In this document: piece after piece, positions 8,369 through 15,632 of the stretch
Position numbering within the stretch: position 1 is the first letter of the stretch
Layout: each line of letters opens with the position of its first letter
NCBI RefSeq assembly: GCF_000271845.1
Contig: NZ_JH719395.1
Coordinates: 186,001 to 250,000, forward strand
Direction: 5' to 3'
Length of the DNA: 64,000 nt
Source of the DNA: Rhizobium leguminosarum bv. trifolii WSM2297
GTDB lineage: Bacteria > Pseudomonadota > Alphaproteobacteria > Rhizobiales > Rhizobiaceae
Made by a program: the position numbers and the translations under genes
The notes under the pieces: model-generated
Database searches by the model: none
What the model was told of the DNA's origin: nothing
What the model saw: only the letters and a program-made list of their open reading frames with translations

Positions 8369-9084
8369 GCAAGGCGCAGACGCTTTCTGCGGCAGACCGC
8401 GCAAAGCTTGAAGGCCTGATCGGTCACGACTTCGCCGAAAAGGAACGCCTCGACCGGGCGCTGACCCATGCCAGCGCCCGCACTGAGAAGGGCGGCAATT
8501 ACGAACGGCTGGAATTCCTCGGCGACAGGGTGCTCGGTCTCTGCATTGCCGAACTGCTGTTCCGCACCTTTGGCACGGCGGGGGAAGGCGAACTCTCGGT
8601 TCGCCTCAACCAGCTGGTCAGCGCCGAAACCTGTGCCGCGGTCGCCGACGAACTCAATCTTCATCTCTATATCCGCACCGGCGCCGATGTGAAGAAATTG
8701 ACCGGCAAGCGGATGATGAACGTGCGCGCTGATGTCGTCGAAAGCCTGATCGCCGCGATCTATCTCGATGGCGGCCTCGAAGTTGCCCGCCGCTTCATCC
8801 TGCGCTACTGGCAGGGCAGGGCGGTCAGGGCCGATGGCGCTAAGCGCGACGCCAAAACCGAGCTGCAGGAATGGTCGCACGCGAAATTCGGAGTCACGCC
8901 CAACTACCGGGTTGATGAACGCAGCGGACCGGATCATGATCCGCGTTTCAAGGTGACGGTGGAAGTTGCTGGCATAAAGCCGGAAACCGGCGTAGAGCGA
9001 TCGAAGCGTGCCGCGGAACAGGTTGCGGCGACGAAGATGCTTGAGCGCGAAGGCATTTGGCAGCAATCGCCTGCCGGAAACTGA
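8365..9084 (+). CDS. rnc: Ribonuclease III
   Basis: This 239-residue double-strand-specific RNase matures rRNA and processes mRNA and sRNA duplexes. The signature NYERLEFLGDRVLGL with metal-binding acids is at about residues 43-57. DVVESLIAAIYLDGG is the second acidic cluster. A C-terminal double-stranded-RNA-binding domain starts near DAKTELQEWSHAKFG and ends with KRAAEQVAATKML. The ATG overlaps the lepB stop, and era begins eight bases after the rnc stop, making a tight lepB-rnc-era operon. Confidence 0.96.
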   Translation: MSKAQTLSAADRAKLEGLIGHDFAEKERLDRALTHASARTEKGGNYERLEFLGDRVLGLCIAELLFRTFGTAGEGELSVRLNQLVSAETCAAVADELNLHLYIRTGADVKKLTGKRMMNVRADVVESLIAAIYLDGGLEVARRFILRYWQGRAVRADGAKRDAKTELQEWSHAKFGVTPNYRVDERSGPDHDPRFKVTVEVAGIKPETGVERSKRAAEQVAATKMLEREGIWQQSPAGN

Positions 9085-9091
9085 CGGGACA

Positions 9092-10033
9092 ATGACACAA
9101 GAAGAAGATATCGCGGCCGAAGCTGCCGCAGAACCCAATGGTCCGACACATTCGGGCTTCGTCGCGCTGATCGGGCCGACCAATGCTGGCAAGTCGACGC
9201 TGGTGAACCGCCTCGTCGGCGCCAAGGTCTCGATCGTCAGCCATAAGGTGCAGACGACACGCGCCATCGTCCGCGGCATCGCCATCCACGACAACGCCCA
9301 GATCGTCTTCATGGATACGCCCGGTATCTTCAAGCCGCGCCGCCGGCTCGACCGCGCCATGGTGACCTCGGCCTGGGGCGGGGCGAGGGATGCAGATCTG
9401 ATCGTGCTCTTGATCGACAGCGAGCGCGGCCTGCGCGGCGATGCCGAAGCCATTCTCGAAGGCCTCAAGGAAGTCCGGCAGCCGAAGATCCTGCTGCTCA
9501 ATAAGATCGACCGCGTCAACCGCGAGGATCTGCTGGCGCTGGCGGCCGCGGCTAACGAGAAGATCGCCTTCGAGCGCACCTTCATGATCTCAGCCGAAAA
9601 TGGCTCCGGTTGCGATGACGTTATGGACTATCTGGCGAAAACGCTGCCGGAGGGGCCGTGGTACTATCCGGAAGACCAGATCTCCGATCTGCCGATGCGC
9701 CAGCTCGCCGCCGAGATTACCCGCGAGAAGCTGTTTCTGCGCCTGCACCAGGAGCTTCCCTACGCCTCGCACGTTGAAACGGAAAAGTGGGAAGAGCGCA
9801 AGGACGGCTCGGTGCGGATCGAGCAGGTGATCTATCTCGAGCGCGACAGCCAGAAGAAGATTGCGCTCGGCAAGGGTGGTGAAACCATCAAGGCGATCTC
9901 GACTGCGTCGCGCAAGGAATTGTCGGAGATTCTCGAGCAGCCGGTCCATCTCTTCCTGTTCGTCAAGGTTCGTGAGAATTGGGGCGATGATCCGGAGCGG
10001 TTCCGCGAAATGGGTCTCGATTTCCCGAAATAA
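9092..10033 (+). CDS. era: GTPase Era
   Basis: This 313-residue Ras-like GTPase binds 16S rRNA and supports 30S maturation. The G1 motif is GPTNAGKST, G3 is DTPGIF, G4 is LNKID and G5 is ISAENGSG. The C-terminal KH domain carries LGKGGETIKAIS. The start is the ATG at 9092, seven bases after the rnc stop; an upstream in-frame start inside rnc at 9008 is less likely. The short acidic N-terminal extension (TQEEDIAAEAAAEPNG) is common in alphaproteobacteria. Confidence 0.96.
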   Translation: MTQEEDIAAEAAAEPNGPTHSGFVALIGPTNAGKSTLVNRLVGAKVSIVSHKVQTTRAIVRGIAIHDNAQIVFMDTPGIFKPRRRLDRAMVTSAWGGARDADLIVLLIDSERGLRGDAEAILEGLKEVRQPKILLLNKIDRVNREDLLALAAAANEKIAFERTFMISAENGSGCDDVMDYLAKTLPEGPWYYPEDQISDLPMRQLAAEITREKLFLRLHQELPYASHVETEKWEERKDGSVRIEQVIYLERDSQKKIALGKGGETIKAISTASRKELSEILEQPVHLFLFVKVRENWGDDPERFREMGLDFPK

Positions 10034-10136
10034 GCATGGCAAGGATTTCGTCGGTTAGCCGCCAGCCCCTTGTTTCCGCATAAAAAATCCGCTTCGCTGA
10101 CGGAACAATTCAGTGGCTTGTGCATTCCTTAATGAA

Positions 10137-10164
10137 CGGCGCGCCACGGACGGCGCGCCGATTT
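10137..10164 (+). terminator. Hairpin after era, just before the Crp/Fnr gene
   Basis: CGGCGCGCC at 10137-10145 pairs with GGCGCGCCG at 10152-10160 around ACGGAC, then ATTTTG. It is 104 bp after era and 20 bp before the next start codon. It is probably the operon terminator, with a weak T-run. Confidence 0.5.
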
Positions 10165-10183
10165 TGCGACGGCAAGGGCAAAC

Positions 10184-10936
10184 ATGGTGACGTCGAGACC
10201 GATCCACTCTTTCAAGACCCCTTGCCAGCAATGTCCTTTGCGGCCCCTGCCGCATTTCAGGGAATTCAGCCGTGACGAGCTGGAATTCGTCTCGCATTTC
10301 AAGAGGGGCGAGCTTGCCGTCGATGCCGGCTCCACCATCCTCGTCGAGGGCGCTCATAGCGCTCATCTCTTCACGGTGCTTTCCGGCTGGGGCTTTCGCT
10401 ACAAGATGCTGGAGGATGGGCGCCGCCAGATCCTGAATTATATCATGCCGGGCGACCTGATCGGCCTGCAGGGAACCATTGCCGGCGAGATGCAGCATTC
10501 CGTCGAAGCGCTTTCGCCGGTCTCTCTGTGCGTCTTCGAGCGCGACAGGCTGATGACGCTCTATAACAAACATCCCTCACTCGCCTTCGACATCACCTGG
10601 ATCGCCGCGCGCGAGGAGCGCATTCTGGATGAACACCTGCTCTCCATCGGCCGCCGCACGGCACTGGAAAGAGCAGCCTACCTGATCGCTTTCCTGTTTG
10701 AGCGTGGCCGGAAGCTAAATCTCTTCAATGGCCGCAAATTCATTCCCATCACCCAGCAGCACATTGCCGATACACTCGGCCTTTCCATCGTCCACACCAA
10801 CAAGACCTTGAAAAAGCTTGGTGAACGCGGGTTGATCCGCTGGCAGGAGCGCGGCTGTGAAGTGCTGAACGGCGAGGAATTGATGGCTATTTCCGGCTGG
10901 GAAGGGCTCGGAGAGAGCAAGCGCCCATTCATCTAG
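10184..10936 (+). CDS. Crp/Fnr-family transcriptional regulator
   Basis: The 250-residue protein has a cyclic-nucleotide-type sensor domain (GELAVDAGSTILVEGAHSAHLFTVLSGW, about 42-69; IMPGDLIGLQG, about 87-97). A C-terminal winged helix follows, with ITQQHIADTLGLS and IVHTNKTLKKLGERGLI. The N-terminus has CQQCPLRPL (Cys14, Cys17), with one more cysteine at 116. A full FNR iron-sulfur set of four cysteines is not evident, so direct oxygen sensing is not proven. Rhizobia carry several such regulators linked to stress or microaerobic control. Targets are unknown. A receiver-only response regulator follows. Confidence 0.85.
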   Translation: MVTSRPIHSFKTPCQQCPLRPLPHFREFSRDELEFVSHFKRGELAVDAGSTILVEGAHSAHLFTVLSGWGFRYKMLEDGRRQILNYIMPGDLIGLQGTIAGEMQHSVEALSPVSLCVFERDRLMTLYNKHPSLAFDITWIAAREERILDEHLLSIGRRTALERAAYLIAFLFERGRKLNLFNGRKFIPITQQHIADTLGLSIVHTNKTLKKLGERGLIRWQERGCEVLNGEELMAISGWEGLGESKRPFI

Positions 10937-11010
10937 CCAAGGGCCTTATGTCTTTTTTAAATGCGCATTAGCTTTTGGGAAAATAAGGTCGGCCGTCATC
11001 TTTCCTCGAT

Positions 11011-11024
11011 TTGATTCTAATCGG
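11011..11024. promoter_or_regulatory. Anaerobox-like half-conserved Fnr/FixK site
   Basis: TTGATTCTAATCGG matches the Fnr/FixK box TTGAT-N4-ATCAA at 8 of 10 positions. It lies between the Crp/Fnr gene and the receiver gene, 133 bp before the preferred start of the latter. One imperfect site can easily be chance. Confidence 0.3.
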
Positions 11025-11156
11025 CCGGGCAAAATGGTTTATTCAGAAATGGTGGCGGAATTCACCGATGGCGTGCCATGCGGGGCACCGGAGGGCAATG
11101 ATGTTGGCGAAACGGCCAGGGCGCTGCTGCAGGCGCCCGATGGGGTGCATGGAATC

Positions 11157-11519
11157 ATGAGCGCAATCCGTGTTCTGGTTCTTGAAGACAGTCTGATCAT
11201 TGCGATGGAGGCGGAGGATATGCTGCGCCTGGCCGGCGTCGAGAATATCGATATCGTCGGCAGTGTGGAGCAGGCGAGGGCTGTCATCGCCGCGGAGACA
11301 TATGATTTCGCCCTTCTCGACGTCAATCTCGGCGAAGGCATGAGTTTCGGATTTGCCCGTCATCTTCTCGATCTCGACATTCCCTTCGGTTTCGTCAGCG
11401 GCTATTCCGATACCGGCGATTTCCCGCCCGATCTGCAGCACATTCCGCTTCTGGTGAAGCCTTTCGACGAAACGGCGATGCGTGAATTCCTGCTGAGGCT
11501 TTTCCCGGCTGTCGTCTGA
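11157..11519 (+). CDS. Single-domain response regulator (receiver only)
   Basis: A 120-residue CheY-like receiver starts MSAIRVLVLEDSLI. The acidic pair is Glu10-Asp11, the phosphoacceptor is Asp55 in ALLDVNLGEG, the switch residue is Ser81 in FVSGYSD, and the conserved lysine is Lys101 in VKPFDE. No output domain follows, so it should act in a phosphorelay or by protein contact. An in-frame ATG at 11034 would add 41 residues with no domain. The ATG at 11157 fits the receiver fold exactly and is preferred. No partner histidine kinase lies nearby. Confidence 0.85.
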   Translation: MSAIRVLVLEDSLIIAMEAEDMLRLAGVENIDIVGSVEQARAVIAAETYDFALLDVNLGEGMSFGFARHLLDLDIPFGFVSGYSDTGDFPPDLQHIPLLVKPFDETAMREFLLRLFPAVV

Positions 11520-11604
11520 CGCGGTCCATGACAGCAGCCAGGCCTTTCCGATTTTCGGGGTTATGCGCTAGGATGGATTCGTCAGCCGTAAGGACTTTCT
11601 TTCG

Positions 11605-12375
11605 ATGCAGTGGCAGGACCATGCGATCATCCTGGGCGTCAAGCGCCATGGCGAGACGAGTGTCATCGCCGAGGTGATGACGCGTGATCGCGGCCGCCAT
11701 CTCGGCTTGGTGCGCTCCGGCCGTTCGCGCGCCATGCAGCCGGTGCTGCAGGCCGGCAATGCCGTGGAGGTCATCTGGCGCGCCAGGCTGGACGAACATC
11801 TCGGCGAATTCCGCGTCGAGCCGGTGACGCTGCGCGCCGCCCGCCTGATGGAAACGGCCACCGCCGTCTACGGCGTCCAGGCGATGGGCGCGCTGCTGCG
11901 GCTGCTGCCGGAGCGTGACCCGCATCCGCACCTCTTCGATGCGCTGGAGGTCATCCTCGATCACCTGCACAACCCGGCCGATGCCGGCGAACTCTTTGTG
12001 CGTTTCGAGCTTGCGGTGTTGAATGATCTCGGCTTCGGCCTCGATCTGGCCGAATGCGCCGCGACCGGCGCCCGGTCCGATCTCGTCTATGTCTCGCCGA
12101 AATCCGGCCGCGCCGTCAGCCGCAGCGCCGGTGCCCCCTGGGCGGATAAGATGCTGCTGCTGCCACCGTTTCTCGGTGCCGAAGGCAACCAAGCGGCCGA
12201 CTTCGATAGTCTCGCGGCGGCATTCCGTCTGACGGGTTTTTTTCTGCATCGTCACGTCTATGAACCGCGCGGCATCGAAGCCGCGGCAGCCCGCGACGGC
12301 TTCGTTCAGGCGGCGCTCAAGGCGCTCAATCCAGCCTTGCGGACACTTTCGGGTCCGAATGGTATTTCCGCCTGA
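11605..12375 (+). CDS. recO: DNA repair protein RecO
   Basis: This 256-residue protein works with RecR to load RecA on SSB-coated DNA in the RecFOR pathway. The N-terminal OB fold begins [19 protein letters not shown] and includes [13 protein letters not shown]. The C-terminal helical part has the conserved [14 protein letters not shown]. The typical zinc-cysteine cluster of some RecO proteins is reduced to one Cys (AECAATG), as often seen in alphaproteobacteria. The location downstream of era is the standard rhizobial order, here separated by the two regulator genes. Confidence 0.93.
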   Translation: MQWQDHAIILGVKRHGETSVIAEVMTRDRGRHLGLVRSGRSRAMQPVLQAGNAVEVIWRARLDEHLGEFRVEPVTLRAARLMETATAVYGVQAMGALLRLLPERDPHPHLFDALEVILDHLHNPADAGELFVRFELAVLNDLGFGLDLAECAATGARSDLVYVSPKSGRAVSRSAGAPWADKMLLLPPFLGAEGNQAADFDSLAAAFRLTGFFLHRHVYEPRGIEAAAARDGFVQAALKALNPALRTLSGPNGISA

Positions 12376-12477
12376 ACTCCGGTTTTTTACCAGTGCAAAA
12401 CATCCTCCGGATTTGGCGGTTTACCCGCATGAGAGCCCCTCCTATGTCTTGTGGGACTGCCAGCCAAGGAGGATCTC

Positions 12478-13473
12478 ATGCTGACCAAGACCGCAACCCC
12501 GACAACGATCACGCTCTGGAACGGCCGCGAAATTCCGCGTCTCGGTATGGGATGCTGGGCGATCGGCGGTCCCTTCTTTGCCGGTGACACGCCGCTCGGC
12601 TGGGGCGAAGTCGACGACGATGAATCCGTCGAGGCGATCGGCCGCGCCATCGAACTCGGCATCCGCTTCTTCGATACGGCCTCCAATTATGGGGCCGGCC
12701 ATTCTGAGGAGGTGCTCGGCCGGGCGATCGGCAATCGTGACGACATTCTCATCGCTACCAAATTCGGCTTTGCCACCGACCCGGACACCAAGCAGGCAAC
12801 CGGTGCCTTCGCCGATGAGGCCTTCATCCGCCGTTCGGTCGAGACCTCGCTGCGTCGTCTCAAGCGCGACCGCCTCGATCTCCTGCAGTTCCACATCAAT
12901 GATTTTCCGTTGGAACAGTCGGATGCCGTATTCGATACGCTGGAAGCGCTGCGCGCCGAAGGCAAGATCGATGCGTTCGGCTGGAGCACCGATTTTCCGG
13001 ATCGTGCCGCCCGTCATGCCGGCCGCACGGGCTATGTCTCCGTTCAGCATACGATGAACGTCTTCGAGCCGGTGCCGGAAATGATTGCGGTGATCGAAGG
13101 GCAGGGGCTGATCTCCATCAATCGCGGCCCACTGGCCATGGGGCTCTTGACCGGCAAGTTCACCGCCGACAAAGCGGTGGGCGCCAAGGATGTCCGCGGT
13201 GCGGCCCTCGACTGGATGGTTTATTTCAAGGACGGGCGCATGGCGCCGGAATTCGCCGCAAGGCTCGACGCCGTCCGCGATCTCCTGACCTCGGGTGGCC
13301 GCACGCTGACGCAAGGGGCGCTTGCATGGCTCTGGGCAAAATCGCCGCGCACGCTGCCCATTCCGGGCTTCCGCACAGTCGCCCAGGTGGAGGAAAATGC
13401 CGGCGCGCTGGAAAAGGGACCACTGCCGGCCGATGTCCTGGCGGGGATTGATGCCGCACTGGGGCGCGGGTAG
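12478..13473 (+). CDS. Aldo/keto reductase
   Basis: This 331-residue NADPH-dependent TIM-barrel oxidoreductase has the catalytic tetrad set in FFDTASNYGAGHSE (Asp, Tyr), ATKFG (Lys) and LLQFHIND (His). A cofactor-site PIPGFRTVAQVEENAGAL lies near the C-terminus. Substrate is unknown; the family reduces aldehydes, ketones or sugars. Start choice is decided by AAGGAGG at 12466-12472, five bases before the ATG at 12478. A GTG at 12451 in frame lacks a ribosome site. It is monocistronic, with a repeat element downstream. Confidence 0.9.
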   Translation: MLTKTATPTTITLWNGREIPRLGMGCWAIGGPFFAGDTPLGWGEVDDDESVEAIGRAIELGIRFFDTASNYGAGHSEEVLGRAIGNRDDILIATKFGFATDPDTKQATGAFADEAFIRRSVETSLRRLKRDRLDLLQFHINDFPLEQSDAVFDTLEALRAEGKIDAFGWSTDFPDRAARHAGRTGYVSVQHTMNVFEPVPEMIAVIEGQGLISINRGPLAMGLLTGKFTADKAVGAKDVRGAALDWMVYFKDGRMAPEFAARLDAVRDLLTSGGRTLTQGALAWLWAKSPRTLPIPGFRTVAQVEENAGALEKGPLPADVLAGIDAALGRG

Positions 13474-13887
13474 GAGACGGGCGCAACGCTCAACGCCTCC
13501 AACATGTCAGTCCGCCCGAACTGCCATCCATTGGATTCGTCAAAGTGGTAAGGTTGCGGCTTGCCTCCCTCTTCTCCCCAGCGGGGAGAAGGTGGCCCGA
13601 AGGGTCGGATGAGGGGGCCGCACGGCACACCTTTCATTGCGCTTCGCTCATGCTCAGCACATTCGCGGTTTTGCCGCTCACCCCCTCAACCGCCTGCCGG
13701 CACCTTCTCCCCGCTGGGGAGAAGAGACGTGTAGCACACGCCTTGTCACCTCTCCTCATTCAGAGCAAGGCGTGTCTGAGGACGTTGCTCTTTGCTCTTT
13801 CATCCTGTCCTCCGATCGGCCCGAGCGTAGGAACGAGGATGTCGCGACGTATTCGGGAGAAAGCGTCGTTCTCTTCCGCAATTCGAC
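13474..13887. other. Intergenic region between convergent genes, mostly repeat
   Basis: This 414-bp gap separates the aldo/keto reductase and MOSC genes, which end facing each other. It is dominated by the palindromic element at 13571-13724. The remainder at 13725-13887 has no recognisable gene. Several open frames cross the repeat, but they look like chance products of the repeat sequence. Confidence 0.6.
13571..13724. repeat. Rhizobial intergenic mosaic-type palindromic repeat, two inverted hairpins
   Basis: The left hairpin is CTTCTCCCC-AGC-GGGGAGAAG (13571-13591) and the right one is CTTCTCCCC-GCT-GGGGAGAAG (13704-13724). The left is followed by a GGTGGCCCGAAGG... GAGGGGG arm. The right is preceded by CCCCCTCAACC... 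GGCACC, the inverted counterpart. This layout resembles the RIME family of rhizobial intergenic elements. Assignment to that family is from memory. It may also act as a bidirectional terminator for the two converging genes. Confidence 0.7.
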
Positions 13888-14745
13888 CTACCCTCGCGCA
13901 CGAACCTTCAACGCCCAGCCCTCTGGCCGCTCTTCGACGACGCGGACGGTGTCGCCGATCGTGATCCTGCCGCTGCCGCGCGGGGTGACGTTCCAGCCGA
14001 AGAGCGGGCCGGGCACACGTCGGTCGGCCGACATGCGGATGCGGCCCATGGCCGGCATCGGGTTCGGCACCTCACCTGAGCCGGTCAATTGGTCCTGCGT
14101 CGTCATGATGCAGCGCGAGCAGGGTTTGACGAGGTCGAAGCGAATGCCTGATATTTCGATCGCCGCCCATCGGTCTTCCGGCCAGGCCTCGTCGATATCG
14201 ATGACGATGTTTGGCCGGAAGCGTTCCATGCCGACGCTGCCTTCGCCATGAGCGGCGAGATCGGCATTCAGCGCCTTCAGCGAGCCGGTCGTCGTCACCA
14301 GGATCTGGTATCCGTCGGTAAAGGTGACCGGTGCGCCTTCGCCGGCCCATTCGGCATTCGCCGTCCGCTGCGCCTGGCCATCGAAGAAGACCAGTTGCAC
14401 CTCGCGGCCGAGCCATTCGGAAAGCTGCCGGTTGCTCTCGGCATCGGCGACGGCGGCGCTGACGGTCGATTTCCACACGGTCACATCCATGCGGCTGTCA
14501 CGCCGCGGCGGCGGCACCGATATTTCCTGTTTTCCCTCCATCAGCAGCCGAAAAGCGCCAGGTTCCGGCCGCAACTCGATGCGCGCGAGATCCGGCAATT
14601 CGCGCTGGGTGATGAAATGGCCCTTGGGATCGGTGATCATCGCCCGCCGGTCGCCGGGAAGCCCGTAGGCGTCGATCTCGGCCGAAGGCAGTGCAATGCC
14701 GCGGGCGCTCTTGAGCGGGTAAATAAAGAGGTCGCTGATCCGCAT
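13888..14745 (-). CDS. MOSC domain protein (mARC/YcbX-like molybdenum-cofactor oxidoreductase)
   Basis: The 285-residue protein has an N-terminal MOSC_N beta-barrel (LFIYPLKSARGIALPSAEI, GLPGDRRAMITD) and a C-terminal MOSC domain. That domain includes RFRPNIVIDIDEAWPEDRW and KPCSRCIMTTQD. The first Cys of PCSRC corresponds to the Mo-ligand cysteine of mARC/YcbX enzymes, which reduce N-hydroxylated compounds. No [2Fe-2S] domain is fused, so an external electron donor would be needed. I chose the ATG at 14745 (MRISDLFIYPL); an upstream ATG adds 24 residues without conservation. Function is inferred from family motifs. Confidence 0.85.
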   Translation of the reverse strand: MRISDLFIYPLKSARGIALPSAEIDAYGLPGDRRAMITDPKGHFITQRELPDLARIELRPEPGAFRLLMEGKQEISVPPPRRDSRMDVTVWKSTVSAAVADAESNRQLSEWLGREVQLVFFDGQAQRTANAEWAGEGAPVTFTDGYQILVTTTGSLKALNADLAAHGEGSVGMERFRPNIVIDIDEAWPEDRWAAIEISGIRFDLVKPCSRCIMTTQDQLTGSGEVPNPMPAMGRIRMSADRRVPGPLFGWNVTPRGSGRITIGDTVRVVEERPEGWALKVRARG

Positions 14746-14784
14746 GCCCGTTCTCCTGGATTTCGTCCCCTGATGCATGTCTCC

Positions 14785-14876
14785 CGGAAGTGTGCAGCGG
14801 TTCCGGGATAACGACATGCATAAAACAAAGAGCTAAAGCGTGTCACGTGAGAGAAATCTAATGCGACGCGCTTTAG
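14785..14876. repeat. Dispersed palindromic repeat, family B, copy 1
   Basis: It shares the block CGGAAGTGTGCAGCGGTTC and the end motifs CTAAAGCG (14833-14840) and CGCTTTAG (14869-14876) with a second copy at 25557-25637. The last hexamer contains, on the minus strand, the TAA stop of the HD gene. No transposase is present, so this is a miniature non-autonomous repeat. Confidence 0.65.
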
Positions 14877-15517
14877 ATTTCGCCCATGAATTCCGAGAGG
14901 AAATCGCGCAGGCTCTTGTCCCGCGCGGCCGCCAGCTTGCGACCGGTCTCGGTCTGGAATCCGTCCGCCAGTTTGAACAGCTTCGTCTGGAAATGGTCAA
15001 CGGCATAACGCTTGTCATCGAGCGGGCGGTTTGCTGCCGCCGGGTCGAATGGATCATAGAGCCCGGATCCCAGTCGGCCGGCGATATAGAAGCAGCGGGC
15101 GGCGCCGACCATGCCGATCGCGTCGAGCCGGTCGGCGTCCTGCAGGATCTTGGCCTCCAGCGTTTGCGGCGCCACCCCGGCCGAGAAACTATGCGCGGTG
15201 ACGGCATGAGCCACATCTTCGATATCCGCCTCTCTCCAGCCGAGATCTGCCAGGATCGCCGATGCCTTTTCCGCCGCCAGAGCCGATGCTTTTGCTCGTA
15301 GGGGCGAATTCTTCTCGACGGCGACGCAGTCGTGCAGCAGCACGGAAGCGGCAAGAACCCGCCCGTCGCCGCCTTCTTCAGCGTGGATGCGCATGGCGTT
15401 GCGGAAGACGCGCAGGATATGGGCGAGATCGTGCGAGCCGTCGTCGCCATCGGCCGCGTGTGCGATCAGCGTCGCTGCAAGGGTTTCATGAGGGGAGAAG
15501 GCTTCAGCTTCGAACAT
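14873..15517 (-). CDS. HD-domain phosphohydrolase
   Basis: The 214-residue protein has the HD metal site: GSHDLAHILRVFRNA (His29, Asp30), SVLLHDCVAVE (His62-Asp63), and the late acidic ligand in LQDADRLDAIG near residue 130. This pattern matches YedJ-like stand-alone HD hydrolases, which act on nucleotides or other phosphate esters; the substrate is unknown. The stop codon falls in the terminal motif of a dispersed repeat, so the C-terminus may have been set by the repeat insertion. It is transcribed toward the MOSC gene. Confidence 0.85.
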   Translation of the reverse strand: MFEAEAFSPHETLAATLIAHAADGDDGSHDLAHILRVFRNAMRIHAEEGGDGRVLAASVLLHDCVAVEKNSPLRAKASALAAEKASAILADLGWREADIEDVAHAVTAHSFSAGVAPQTLEAKILQDADRLDAIGMVGAARCFYIAGRLGSGLYDPFDPAAANRPLDDKRYAVDHFQTKLFKLADGFQTETGRKLAAARDKSLRDFLSEFMGEI

Positions 15518-15632
15518 TGCGTCACCTGTTATGCGGATGCGGGATCTCGGTCAAAACACGCGACAATGAAGGCTCGGGGACCGTGGCCGGTTTTGTAGCG
15601 GCTTGCCGTGCGAGTCGCAATTGAGGCCGGTT

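Noticed and set aside
13545..13964. Open frames across the repeat at 13.6 kb
   Set aside because: They follow the palindromic repeat in several frames, have no conserved domain, and lie between convergent genes. They are likely chance frames.
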